Shown here in pieces: positions 38,899-49,251 of a DNA stretch of 64,000 nt; the stretch's first letter is position 1, and each line of letters starts with the position of its first letter. Where the stretch lies: positions 1 to 64,000 of the forward strand of contig CAVVEQ010000007.1 of the NCBI GenBank assembly GCA_963747315.1, read 5' to 3'. The position numbers and the translations under genes were made by a program. Source of the DNA: CAVVEQ01 sp963747315. GTDB taxonomy: Bacteria; Chloroflexota; Anaerolineae; Anaerolineales; Anaerolineaceae. The notes under the pieces were generated by a model that worked only from the letters and a program-made list of their open reading frames with translations, searched no databases and was not told the origin of the DNA.

Positions 38899-41016
38899 TT
38901 ATTGCTCCGTGGATTTATGCCACGATAAGATCAAAAGTCCAATACCGAACAATCCTATCAAATAAGCTGCGTAATGGTATCGGAATTGGTCGGAAATGTT
39001 TATAAAAAGATACATTGCTGACTGTATAAAAATAGGCAGGATAAACAGCATGCTCCTCCAGTTCCTTCTGCGAATGGAGAATATCGCCGTGGCATATACT
39101 CCGAACCATAGATACACTGCCGGTGAAACCAGTAATGTCAGCGCAGGATCGGTCCGTAACGCGATCAGAAAGCCGGATAACGGTTGTTGAAATGCGGGGA
39201 TCAGACTGTCTTCGGTGTTTTCCTTCGCGCCAGGATCTATCCATAAAGTGGAGTTATAAGGCAGTAGCGTATTCGCTCCGCAATACCCCGGAGACCTCCA
39301 CACAATGGAGCTGACGCACTTTAGATGCTCCAGTTCGACGCCCGGTTCCTTTACAGCCAAAGAAACAAACAATTTCTGAACCGCAGAGTCCGGAATGGAG
39401 GCCTCCACTTCAAATAGCCCGGTCGTCTTTGATGTGGAAAGGGCGCTGCAACAGTTATATCCCCAGCGGGATCCTGGAGCAATAAAATCTGCCAGGGCCT
39501 GTTCGGAAGGCGTGAGTGGTTGTCCGGTATTGATATGGGCGGCAATATGATGCATCAAGATGTGCTGCAGTGTCCCTGATTCGGGCTGTTCAACCTTCAT
39601 TGCCGTGAAGAGCGGCCCTCGAATGACCCCGTATAATACCAGCGATAAAACCGCGGCCTGAACTACATGTTTCCACCATTTGCGATAGAGGATCAGCACG
39701 GCGATCCATGCTGCTATCGGTACAGGAAATCCATTATGGCGGAAGGAGGCAACGCACAGGCTGACCAGCCCCAGCCATACCCAGGTGTATCGTTTCTCCA
39801 GCCAGGCTCCTTTGGTGAGCACGACCTTCAGGATCATCAACGAAAGCAGAAAGAGACTGGTGGAATAGGGGATATCCTTCCAAAGTACGATGACCATGTT
39901 GCCGTTGAGGGGTGCCAGTGCGAAAATGGCTGCCAGCAGCCATCCTGCCCAGCCTGGCAAACCATGCTCCTCAAGCAGGCGGATCCCCCAGGCGACGGTA
40001 AGACCCAGGAAAAGGATCTGGGAGATCACGACCGCTGCCGGGGATAACCAGATCCTCGTGACCAGCCACATCGATAAGGTGTGAAAGACCGGGTGGGCAT
40101 CGTTGTATTGCCCCGTGAGGATCTGACCCCATTGAACGTTCGAATCCGTGCTCATCATGCCGGGCCAGAAGGTCAGCAGGTAGATCCCCCACACCGCCAC
40201 CATCGGCAGAGTAAAGAGTAGCCAGGAATATCTGGAACGCAAGGAGGAAGGTTTATTTTTTTGAACGATATTGATTTCAAGTAACACAATCGTTAAACAA
40301 AGAAAAAGAAAGGAAGTAACAATAATGTAGAGAATGGATGGAAGAAGGTATCCCTGGTTATCTTTAAAAACCGTGGAGATCGTTTCCGATTCACCGGCAT
40401 TTCCGGAAAGACTATACCTGGCAGCTTGACCGTCCCAAATAATTTCGATTTTCCCGGCATCCGGGGATTTTTCAAAAATAATTGCGGGAATGGAATTAAC
40501 CCTTCCGGACCATTGCAGCGAAGCGGGGGAGGAACCAACGTGGTAGATCCGGTTGGGTTCCCTTTGCCAGCTTCCGATCTGTTTGAATTGCGAAAAGCTG
40601 ACATCCTCCCACCCATTTGAAAATCCGGTTATCGCGACCACTCGATCATCTCCTGATGGGTCTGAACTCGCGGGAACCTGAATCGTCAGGGAATGACGGG
40701 GGAGAAGGAAGTACGCCCTTGGCTGGTTGGTAATAAGGACCAGAAAAACCCCAAACAGGATTGAAAAAAGAATCAAAAAGATCCTTCGTTTCGGGGGGTA
40801 TGTGAGAATTCGGGGAAATACGAATCTGTTCAGAAGGATATACAACCCTGGAATAAGGAAAATGAAAATCAATGCGGTGAAGATAATCTCGCGCTTACTG
40901 AGTAAGGGGGATTGAAGGAAAAATAAATATGCCGCCAGGGATATACACAGGCTAAAGAAAACTGAGGCAACGAGCAAGCTAATTTGAATTTTTGGGAGAT
41001 TTTTATTTGTGTTCAT
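38899..41016 (-). CDS. GT-C-like membrane protein with beta-rich N-terminal module (copy D)
   Basis: Intact, 705 residues from ATG 41016 (MNTNKNLPKIQ). N-terminal helices with FLQSPLLSKREIIF, module with NGWEDVSFSQFKQIGSW and ASLQWSGRVNSIPAIIF, and the same membrane core as copy C from SLRSRYSWLLFTLPM onward. Differences in the core are confined to one extracytoplasmic stretch (LLPYNSTLWIDPGAKENTED against LLPINSSSWIGGFPEKFISE) and to the last ~40 residues. Gene ends 3 bp before copy C. The pair is a tandem duplication with an unshared N-terminus, which suggests gene conversion of the core or domain swapping of the module. Confidence 0.82.
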   Translation of the reverse strand: MNTNKNLPKIQISLLVASVFFSLCISLAAYLFFLQSPLLSKREIIFTALIFIFLIPGLYILLNRFVFPRILTYPPKRRIFLILFSILFGVFLVLITNQPRAYFLLPRHSLTIQVPASSDPSGDDRVVAITGFSNGWEDVSFSQFKQIGSWQREPNRIYHVGSSPASLQWSGRVNSIPAIIFEKSPDAGKIEIIWDGQAARYSLSGNAGESETISTVFKDNQGYLLPSILYIIVTSFLFLCLTIVLLEINIVQKNKPSSLRSRYSWLLFTLPMVAVWGIYLLTFWPGMMSTDSNVQWGQILTGQYNDAHPVFHTLSMWLVTRIWLSPAAVVISQILFLGLTVAWGIRLLEEHGLPGWAGWLLAAIFALAPLNGNMVIVLWKDIPYSTSLFLLSLMILKVVLTKGAWLEKRYTWVWLGLVSLCVASFRHNGFPVPIAAWIAVLILYRKWWKHVVQAAVLSLVLYGVIRGPLFTAMKVEQPESGTLQHILMHHIAAHINTGQPLTPSEQALADFIAPGSRWGYNCCSALSTSKTTGLFEVEASIPDSAVQKLFVSLAVKEPGVELEHLKCVSSIVWRSPGYCGANTLLPYNSTLWIDPGAKENTEDSLIPAFQQPLSGFLIALRTDPALTLLVSPAVYLWFGVYATAIFSIRRRNWRSMLFILPIFIQSAMYLFINISDQFRYHYAAYLIGLFGIGLLILSWHKSTEQ
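39039..40245 (-). repeat. Direct repeat, unit 2 (identical tract shared with 36921-38130)
   Basis: 39039-39206 and 39278-40245 are identical to unit 1 as far as compared; 39207-39277 is the divergent island, 3 bp shorter than in unit 1. Confidence 0.9.
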
Positions 41017-41146
41017 TAGAGGTTTCTTCAAGGTTTTATTATGCGGGAGGTAAAATATCCGTTCAATTCAAATTTACATATAATTATTATTTGATTTTCC
41101 GTTGATCGAATTCCTGAATGCGAAAAAGGTAGGATGGGAATGATGT

Positions 41147-43309
41147 TTAATTCCTATTCTCCACCTTACCCACAATTTTTTCTTGCAAATTCTTATCGGA
41201 AAAAAGCGGAACCAGTAGAAGCCCCAGGGAAAGCATTCCCACCAGGGCAACACCGTATTGATATCGGTACGTCTGGGATACATTGATCAGCATTAATATC
41301 ACGGATTGAACGACTGCCGGCGAGAGGAAAAGCATCAGCCTCCAGTTCCTGGAGCGAATGGAAAGGATGCTTGCGCAGTAAACCGCGCAATAGAGGTACA
41401 GCGCCATGATCAAATTGAGGTTGTGGTTGATCCGGGCAGTGATGACCGGGAAATAAAACCTGGAAAGGCGCATCACGCTGCCCTTAATCCCTTCCGCCTC
41501 CGAAATATTCTTCTCGATTAGAAGTGTGTAGATCCCCATGTTTTCCCGATCCGGGCAGGATGAATTGATGCTCCACACAATTTGGCTTGCACATGCCATA
41601 TGGCGAATATCCACTCCAGGATTCTTAAGGAATAGATCCAGCGCAATTCGGGCAGGTTTATTGATATCTTGTCTGAGAAGAGGGTTTTCAAAGTTTTGCA
41701 CGTTCCTGGCGTTGGGAAAGAGAGAGTATTTCGTGCTGTTATCCCCGCAGCAGTTATAACCCCAGGAAGAAATCGGTGCCAGCTGATTTAAATACGGACT
41801 CTGGTCCAATGTCAGAGACGTCCCTCCTTTAAGATGCGCAGCAATGTGATTTAGGAATAATGATGCCCCAAATTCGGGTACATGTTTGACTTTCAGCATC
41901 GAATATACAGGACCATATAATATCGCAACCAAAAGGATAAAAACACCCACCGCAGCTGCCACACTTTTCCAGGCGTGGCGGTAAAAGATCAACATTATGA
42001 GGATTGATCCCAGGGCAACCGGCAAACCATTGATCCGGAAGAGGGTAATTGCTCCAAGCGAAATGCCTAACCCGATCCAATGCCACCTGCCACCAAGCCA
42101 ATCACCCCGCGAATGGATCGTTTTTAAAATCATTATGGATAGAACCAGGAACGCGGTCGAATAGGGGACATCCTTTAAAAGGGTGACAACGCTCAGGCTG
42201 TTTACCGGCAGAAGGGCAAACAAGCCCGCCAACCCCCAAAGCGCCTTACGTGAAACCCCCATATCTTCCAATGCCGCCAATCCCCAGGCCAGTGCCAGGC
42301 TTACCATCAGGACCTGGCTTACCGTCACTGAAACCGGGAATGGATAAACCCGGGAAACCAGATCCATGAATATAGCGAAAGGGATTGGATGTTGATCGGT
42401 GAAATTTCCGGATAAAACCTGCTGCCACTGAACCATCGGGTCTTCCGGAACATAACCGGGCTGAATGGCAAAGAGAAAGAATCCCCAGAACAGGATCATT
42501 GGTAGTGAATAGAGCAGCCAGGAAAGCGATTTGCGGGGTTTTGTGGATGGTTCCGGTATCTGAATTGTAAGAAAGAATGTTGTCAGGGTAAAAAACAGGA
42601 AGAACGCAGTTAGAAAGTAAGGAATGGCTGCCAGGGGCCATCCCCGGTCCCATAGCGGATCTTCGGAAAGGGTTACTGGGGTGCTTCCCCCGGCACCTGA
42701 AAGATCCAGTTCCCGCGTCGTTCCATCCCAAATGAGTTGGATCACACCTGCATCCGAGCTGGATTCAAACTCAAGCTTCGCGATGGTATCTATCCTGCCT
42801 TCCCAGCGCAGGGATCCACCCGAAAAACCCTCCAGGAATAACCGGCCTTCCTCCCTTAGCCAGTTTCCGGTTTCCTTGAACAGGAAGAAACTGACATCTT
42901 CGGATCCATTATTGAACCAGGTCAGGGTAATTTTTCTTCCCTGGGTCTCCGGTCCGGAATATTCCGGAACCGCAATTGTCAGGGTGTGCCTGGGGAGCAA
43001 AACATAAAATGGCGGGCGGTATGCGCTGAGCGAGATGAACAATCCGAATAATATTGAGGCAGCCAGAAGGATTATTTTTCTCCGGCGGGAGAATTCCTGG
43101 AATTGATGGGCGACAAACTTCGCCAAAAACAGGTAAACTGCCGGGACCAAGCCCAGAAAAACAAGGACCGCGGTCAACATTTCCCGTTTTCTCACCAGAG
43201 GTGTTTGGATGACCAGGAGATAGCACGTGAACGCGAGGACGAGGCTTGCGATCACCGCGATTACGACTAATGGGATGTTTATTCTCTTGAGGGGAATAAG
43301 GCGTTTCAT
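41147..43309 (-). CDS. GT-C-like membrane protein with beta-rich N-terminal module (copy E)
   Basis: Intact, 720 residues from ATG 43309 (MKRLIPLKRINIP), chosen over ATG 43342 because GGGGAG lies just upstream. Module motifs: TPLVRKREMLTAV, TLTWFNNGSEDVSFFLFKE and GSLRWEGRIDTIAKLEF. Core motifs: PGYVPEDPMVQWQQ, DQHPIPFAIFMDL, LLKDVPYSTAFL, LNHIAAHLKGG, WGYNCCGD, KNPGVDIRHMACASQIVW and SSC. It is the most divergent of the core-bearing copies, which makes its conserved residues informative: the acidic loop, K-D-x-P-Y, HIAAH, the CC pair and two later Cys. Confidence 0.82.
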   Translation of the reverse strand: MKRLIPLKRINIPLVVIAVIASLVLAFTCYLLVIQTPLVRKREMLTAVLVFLGLVPAVYLFLAKFVAHQFQEFSRRRKIILLAASILFGLFISLSAYRPPFYVLLPRHTLTIAVPEYSGPETQGRKITLTWFNNGSEDVSFFLFKETGNWLREEGRLFLEGFSGGSLRWEGRIDTIAKLEFESSSDAGVIQLIWDGTTRELDLSGAGGSTPVTLSEDPLWDRGWPLAAIPYFLTAFFLFFTLTTFFLTIQIPEPSTKPRKSLSWLLYSLPMILFWGFFLFAIQPGYVPEDPMVQWQQVLSGNFTDQHPIPFAIFMDLVSRVYPFPVSVTVSQVLMVSLALAWGLAALEDMGVSRKALWGLAGLFALLPVNSLSVVTLLKDVPYSTAFLVLSIMILKTIHSRGDWLGGRWHWIGLGISLGAITLFRINGLPVALGSILIMLIFYRHAWKSVAAAVGVFILLVAILYGPVYSMLKVKHVPEFGASLFLNHIAAHLKGGTSLTLDQSPYLNQLAPISSWGYNCCGDNSTKYSLFPNARNVQNFENPLLRQDINKPARIALDLFLKNPGVDIRHMACASQIVWSINSSCPDRENMGIYTLLIEKNISEAEGIKGSVMRLSRFYFPVITARINHNLNLIMALYLYCAVYCASILSIRSRNWRLMLFLSPAVVQSVILMLINVSQTYRYQYGVALVGMLSLGLLLVPLFSDKNLQEKIVGKVENRN

Positions 43310-43460
43310 GATTTTTCTCCCCAAGCCGGGTGATACAAACATCGCCGATTCTCCCCTGCCGCATCCGCAGGTTGGCTTCCATTTTTACGCAAAAGGAAAT
43401 TCCCGGATTTTCTCCTTCTTACTACTTCAATAATGGAAGATTTGAAATAGAGTGGAGATT

Positions 43461-45545
43461 TCAATTTAGTGAGATTATAGAACTAATGTAATTCTGGAAT
43501 TTTAATTTTCCCGGGGAGGCAGGTGTGCGCTGGTCCAGGTATCTCCAGGTTTTTAAAACGAGATCGGTATCCGGTAGACCGTCCTCGGAAATCCTGTGAT
43601 CCACGGCTTTTCGGATGAGTTCAAGAGATTTCTCCCACTCTTCGCCCAAACCATATGCCAGGATAAATGGGAAAAGCTCCGAGTCAGATAAAAACTGAAA
43701 CTTCATCTGATAGATCGCTTCGTCCCCCAGGTCCCGCACCAATTTCCAATCGTGCATCTGTCGGGCCAGCTCGGCTTTTTCGTAAAAATAGCACCATCCA
43801 CTTTCCGGCTCAGATCCCAGGTTGATCGCGGATGGGTCGATCGCCTGGCCTGCTTCTGCTGGCAGGATTGGTTTGAGGCTGGCATACTCCAGCCACCTTG
43901 CAGCTCTCGATTCAATCTCTGGTAATTCTTCTGGGAATTCGGGATTGAACACCTGAGGGCAATTCCGGCCATCGTAAAATAAAAAGACCGTTTTTGAGAG
44001 ATCGGGGGTGAAACGAGCCGTGATCAAGTCTATATAACCGGTCTCACTTGATAGTTGGGATCCAAGTTGGGATCCCAACACAATCGAGTACGGGAAATCA
44101 TTCGTGGATAGATCCGGCTGATAGAGCCAGTTGAAAATATACGTCCAGGCCGTGGAACCATCTCCGGTGGGCATGTCATTGGTGACGATCATCGTACCGG
44201 GTTGTAGTCGGGGGATACGATAAGAAAGATTCCAAAAGAAATTTTGCCGTCTTTTTTCCACACCTCGCAGCTCGTTTGAGGAAATGAATTGAAGTCCTGC
44301 GCTTAACCCCACGACCACGCTGAGGATGACAATCTGCGTCAGGTACCGCTTGAATAGAGCAAGGATCAGGAACGCCATCCACAGGCAGGAAACCAGCATG
44401 AATGGGAGCAGGTACCTGGTTTCATAACCACCCACACCAGCCGCCAGCCCAACCAAGATAAATGGAATTCCCCCGATCAACCAGGGCACTGAGCTCAACT
44501 CCAGCAGCTGGATCCCCAGAATTCTTTTCGTTTTTTCCCGGGGAGATTCTGGCAGCCGATATGCACGCATCACCAGGAAAGTAGCTCCAGCTGAAATAAG
44601 AACCAGTATCAGGTAAATATTGGATGACAACGAGCCCCATACCACCCTTTCAGCCATAACACTAACGATCTGGGTCCAGGCACGTACCATCGCCATCCAA
44701 AAATAAATCAGAGTCTGATTCGTGAACAAAACAATCGCAGAAAGCCAGTCCTCACGGAAGATGTTGAACAGGCGAAGCGAGTGATTGAATGTCTGATAAG
44801 GAAAGAGAAAAGTCCGCCAGTAAAGTATTGCACACAAGGCGAGGAAGAACGGCAAAAAGTGACGGATGGTTTTGCCCAGTTTCTGTTTGGTCGAGAGTTC
44901 TGTTTCAGAGAGCACGATCCAGATAACGAACGGACGCATCAGTTCCATGAATAGGAAATATTCCATCGCCAGCATGTTGTAAATGCTGGTCAGGAGAGCA
45001 AGCAGATAAAACAACCAGAATCGTTTAGGTTTGCGCAGAGATAAAACTGTGAAAGTAAGTGATAGCAGGAAGATGGCAAGGATAATATTTCGATGCCCGG
45101 TGGTGAGCGCCACGCCGTGGGAAAGGTAACCCGGAAAAACCGCGATCAGGATACTCGCGAACACCGCAAACCGGATCCTCGTTGGCCACAGGTTTTTTAC
45201 CAACCACCAACCTGAAAGGCTGGTGATCCACGGAGCCAGTACCGCGAAGAGCTGCCAGCGCCAGGGTTCAGCACCCAATAAAGGCATAAGGAGCTGGTAA
45301 AGCGGTGCAAGAAAGGGGCGGTTGGTGATATGGTAATAATCCACGCCCCACGCGCCAAGTTTCTGGTAAGTCCAGAGCATGATCCAATCATCAGCGTAGA
45401 AGTTTAACCACGGCAGCAGAACACCATAGGAGAGAACGCAAAGGAACAGCAGGAAAAGGGGATGAAAGACCGGGTGTGTTGAAATCCGATCGAACCATTT
45501 GACCTTTGCTGGTTTAGGATTTGTGCCTTGGTTTGAATTTGTCAT
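43461..45545 (-). CDS. GT-C-like multi-pass membrane protein, possible glycosyltransferase
   Basis: The 694-residue protein (ATG 45545, MTNSNQGTNPKPAKVK; an ATG at 45602 is also in frame) has about 12 helices. After the first helix comes NFYADDWIMLWTYQ, an acidic D-D motif in the first outer loop as in GT-C enzymes, and NRPFLAPLYQLLMPLLG. The C-terminal ~220 residues are extracytoplasmic, with IVTNDMPTGDGSTAWTY and ending in a helical, TPR-like tail. It lacks the beta-rich module and the Cys core of the neighbouring family. It is divergent to the GT87 gene. Confidence 0.75.
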   Translation of the reverse strand: MTNSNQGTNPKPAKVKWFDRISTHPVFHPLFLLFLCVLSYGVLLPWLNFYADDWIMLWTYQKLGAWGVDYYHITNRPFLAPLYQLLMPLLGAEPWRWQLFAVLAPWITSLSGWWLVKNLWPTRIRFAVFASILIAVFPGYLSHGVALTTGHRNIILAIFLLSLTFTVLSLRKPKRFWLFYLLALLTSIYNMLAMEYFLFMELMRPFVIWIVLSETELSTKQKLGKTIRHFLPFFLALCAILYWRTFLFPYQTFNHSLRLFNIFREDWLSAIVLFTNQTLIYFWMAMVRAWTQIVSVMAERVVWGSLSSNIYLILVLISAGATFLVMRAYRLPESPREKTKRILGIQLLELSSVPWLIGGIPFILVGLAAGVGGYETRYLLPFMLVSCLWMAFLILALFKRYLTQIVILSVVVGLSAGLQFISSNELRGVEKRRQNFFWNLSYRIPRLQPGTMIVTNDMPTGDGSTAWTYIFNWLYQPDLSTNDFPYSIVLGSQLGSQLSSETGYIDLITARFTPDLSKTVFLFYDGRNCPQVFNPEFPEELPEIESRAARWLEYASLKPILPAEAGQAIDPSAINLGSEPESGWCYFYEKAELARQMHDWKLVRDLGDEAIYQMKFQFLSDSELFPFILAYGLGEEWEKSLELIRKAVDHRISEDGLPDTDLVLKTWRYLDQRTPASPGKLKFQNYISSIISLN

Positions 45546-45718
45546 GCGGTTCCTGGTCGTTTGCAAATGGGAGTGGATAACATCTACACGCTCTCTCGGC
45601 ATTCCCGATGAAATTTTACCTTAATCAAGAGGCTGTCCTCCCAAAATTATCCTTTTCATATCAGGCGGTCAGCTATTAAAATATATATTATTATTCCTGC
45701 ATCCATGGATTCAAATTT

Positions 45719-47004
45719 ATGAACGATCACGATAAGGATGAAAGAACACCTGGTTTTCGCTCGCTGGATCCTTTCTGGTATGCGTTTGGGGCTTTCCTCT
45801 TCTCTTTCTTCTGGTTCTTTATTCGCAGCGTTTTCTTCAATCCCAGCCGGGTGATGATGGTTTTCGAGACGGTCCGGCGTCTGGACCCGATCGGTTATGA
45901 CTTGATGATGATGGTCAGTCACGCCACTGCCTGGCTTGAGCAATACCGTATCCCCCTTCGCCTCCTTCAATAATTTCCCGCCCTTCGCCACACTCCTCTT
46001 CACCCCCTTCACCCTGGTACCATTGCCAACAGCTTATTCGATCATCACCCTCATCACCCTGGCGGGCTTGCTGTGGTCCGGTTTCGTTTTTCCTATACCT
46101 CCAGCAAACACCCCGCGGCATTAAACCGGTGTTGGTTCTTGTTTTCACCACCGCGCTCGTCTCGTACGGATTTCAATTCGAGATCGAACGCGGCCAATTT
46201 TACACTCTCGCGTTCGCGCTGGCTTTTTCGGGTGTTTACATTTTTCACCGTCATCCCAGGCTTTCCTGGGTCGCCTATGTCCTTTTTACCCTCGCCATCC
46301 AGCTAAAAATGTTCCCGGCGCTTTTAATATTTCTTTTTATTCGGGATTGGAGGGATTTGCGAGGAAACCTTATCCGGATTCTTTGGGTTAGGCCTGGCAA
46401 ATTTTGCTTTGTTCTTCATTCTCGGCTGGAGCAAATTCCTGGAATTCGTGAACATTCTCTTTGCCATGAACAACGACCCGGGTATCTGGGTGGGTAATTT
46501 TTCTGTGCGGTCCTTCACCTACCGTACGCTGCCGGTCATTCTCAAGCGGTTTGATATCGCCACTGGCTGGATTGAAAATGGGAGAGGAGCGATCGAAGCG
46601 CTCCTGGTGGGATTGGTGTTTCTTCTGTTGGGGTTGGGCATCTACAAAACGTTCCGCCGGAACAAGAAGGGAATCGATCCATACTTGTTGTTCCTGTGCA
46701 CTGCCGCGGCGTTAGTGATCCCGCCGATCAGCCACGACTACAAGCTCCCCGTGCTTGCCGGTCCAGCTGCGATCCTTCTGATGAGCTCTGAGATGCCGAG
46801 AACCCTGGGCATGATGTGGCGCCCTGCGCTTCTTGATGGAGGCAGTCATATTGTTTTCGCTCGCCTATTTTTCCACCCAGTATTCCTATTCTGATGAAAT
46901 CACCTCTATTGGCGAATAACTTTTTAGCAGTATTCTTGATGATGGTTTTGGGAGTTGTGTTTTCCTTCACCGACCGCGCGGAAAGTGTCGAGTCCACCGG
47001 ATAG
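45719..47004 (+). pseudogene. GT87-like (DUF2029) membrane mannosyltransferase, many frameshifts
   Basis: Pieces in changing frames add up to one ~428-residue protein: MNDHDKDERTPGFRSLDPFW with a first helix and PIGYDLMMMVSHATAWL; shift near 45940; SFNNFPPFATLLFTPFTLVP; shift near 46095; FEIERGQFYTLAFALAF and IQLKMFPALLIFLFIRDW; shift near 46390; NDPGIWVGNFSVRSFTYRTL; shift near 46835; LMEAVILFSLAYFSTQYSYS; shift near 46895; NNFLAVFLMMVLGVVFSFTD with stop at 47004. The E-R-G-Q-F-Y and N-N-F-P-P-F segments are typical of GT87 polyprenyl-phosphate-mannose-dependent enzymes. At least five indels: gene decay or poor consensus. It is convergent with copy F. Confidence 0.75.
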
Positions 47005-47069
47005 AATTTTCACACACACGAACTTGATCCCTCTGAGCAAAGAAGGTTTATTCATTTGGTATTCCCTTT

Positions 47070-49251
47070 TCATTCCTTTTGGCGAAAGGGAATTGGTGAA
47101 CACAAGGATAAGATAACAAGGCCGATACTATAAATTGCGATTAAATAAATTGGATATTGGTATCGAAATTCGTTCGAAATATTTACAACAAGTAAGACCG
47201 CGGTTTGAGTAATGGTTGGAACCCCGAAGAGTAGAATTCTCAGTTCTTTTAATCTAATTGCACTAAAGACAATACAATACAAGCCGATCAATAGATATAA
47301 GGCGGGTGTAATCATCAATGAAAAATCGGGGTTTTCTTTTATTTCAATCAGTAAATTTACTAGCCAGGGAACCAGAATTGGGAGTTTACTATTCTCTTTA
47401 ATGGAGGCTATCGGAATGGTTTTTGCGATCCATTGATGCTTTGAAATCGGTAAAAACATTCTCGCTTCACATTTCGCCGGTATACTCCAAATTATCGAAC
47501 TTGAACATAACATATGGTCAATATCAATTTTTGGTTCTTTGAGCGCAAGAGAAGCTGCAATTTTCTGAATAGCCTTTTTATTTTCATCAGCTTTTTCTTC
47601 AGAAAATCCTATGGATTGTATAGTTCGATTTACAGTACAACAATCATAACTCCAGTTCTCCAAGGGGATTATTTGGTCGAGAATGATTTGTTCAGGCCTT
47701 GATAAAGCCCCCCCGTTTGAAATATGGGCTGCTATATGGTGGAGAAAGATATGTTGCTTGATGCCGTTGTTACGCTCAACCTTTAATATTGTGAATAATG
47801 GAAATTGAATAATCATCCAAACCCCAATTGTGAGCACCAAAGCTTGAAGTAAAGCTTTCCAGTGGTTTCGATATAAAAGGAAAAGCGAAAAGATCAAGAT
47901 TAACGGAACTGGGAAACCATTATGGCGCATCAGGATGACAAATAAACTCACAACGCTAATAATTATTGGCGTTGTTTTATGGTTCAACCATTCCCCATTT
48001 GAAAACACAATCTTTAAAGCTAAGACCGACAACAAGAGAAATGCTGCTGCGTAAGGAATATCCTTCCAAAGTGTAATAACCAGTTCGCCATTGATAGGAG
48101 ATAACGCAAACAGCCCAACAACCAACCAAGATGCCCATCTTGGTAAACCGTTTTCATCAAGAACTTTTACACCCCATGCGATAGAAAAACTCAAAAAGGC
48201 AATTTGAAAAATTGCAACCGAAGCAGGAGAATACCAAACCCGGGTAAGAGCCCATAAAAGTATAGTGTAAAGAACGGGGTGAATATCATCGAATTGAAAA
48301 GAAAGCATTTGGGCCCATTGGATCGATGACATATTAGTCATCATGCCCGGAAAAAATGTTAGAAGCGAAAACACCCCAAACAGCAATTAAAGGTATCGTA
48401 TAAACCAACCAATAATTTTTTTTATGAGGACGCTTGGGTTCTTGATCAATCAGTATTTAAGAGAATAATGGTGATTATGAAAATCAAAAGACCAACGGTA
48501 TAACCAAGCAGAAATCGAGAAAAAAAATCGGACCCATAGTTTTTAGGAAATTGATGGGTGATTTGCAGTTGATCCTTCACCAATTGTAACGAGGAAAGAG
48601 GAACTGATTCCCCATCAAAAATAATTTCCCCGTTTTCGGTACCACCTGAGTTTCGAAAAACCAGGGTTGCTGTTTCTCCAGTTCGCCCTTCCCAAAAAAG
48701 CGACGAAATATTACCCCCATCGTATCGGTGCAAGTCACTCTGCCCGCTATTTACCCCTTCAGTGAACTCAGCGAATTCAATATCTCGAATTGATGTTGTT
48801 GCATATGATGAGAATTAACACTCGTCGAAGGATTATCTTCAGGAAAAACCGCTTCATTTTGTGTTTTGGTAAAAGTGGGACAAACCGATGGAGGATTTGA
48901 AATAATTGCGACTATGAAACCAAGTAGAATAGATATTATTATTAGGATCCACCGGTCTTTATTATATACCTACAAAAGGAAGGAAAAATTGGTTTTGAAA
49001 AAAGATGATAAGTAAATAGAGAAAGAATTGAAAGTAATAAAACAATGAAAATCACAACTCGCTTGCTCACATATTGCTGTTTCAAAGAACAAACCCAAAA
49101 TTGTTAATGCCACAATCAGCCCTGACATTATCGAGAAAACCATTTCAAAGATTACACTCCGGGAATGTGCATTAGCCTTCACCATAAAGAATTCACCAAT
49201 TCCCTTTACAAATTTCTTGACCATCAGTAATGTCGTATGATGAATAATCAT
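47070..49251 (-). pseudogene. GT-C-like membrane protein with beta-rich module (copy F), several frameshifts in the module
   Basis: The core (48386-47070, 438 residues) is intact: FFPGMMTNMSSIQWAQ, DDIHPVLYTILLW, LWKDIPYAAAFL, LHHIAAHISNG, WSYDCC, KEPKIDIDHMLCSSSIIW and AKC. Upstream the module is split over three frames: ATG 49251 (ATGA overlap with the sulfatase stop), a first helix, QQYVSKRVVIFIVLLL in another frame (shift near 49075), TTSIRDIEFAEF near 48790, then SSLFWEGRTGETATLVF (48733-48446) and a final helix. Joined, it has the same layout and length (~720) as copies C-E. At least four shifts; whether error or decay cannot be told from sequence alone. Confidence 0.75.
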
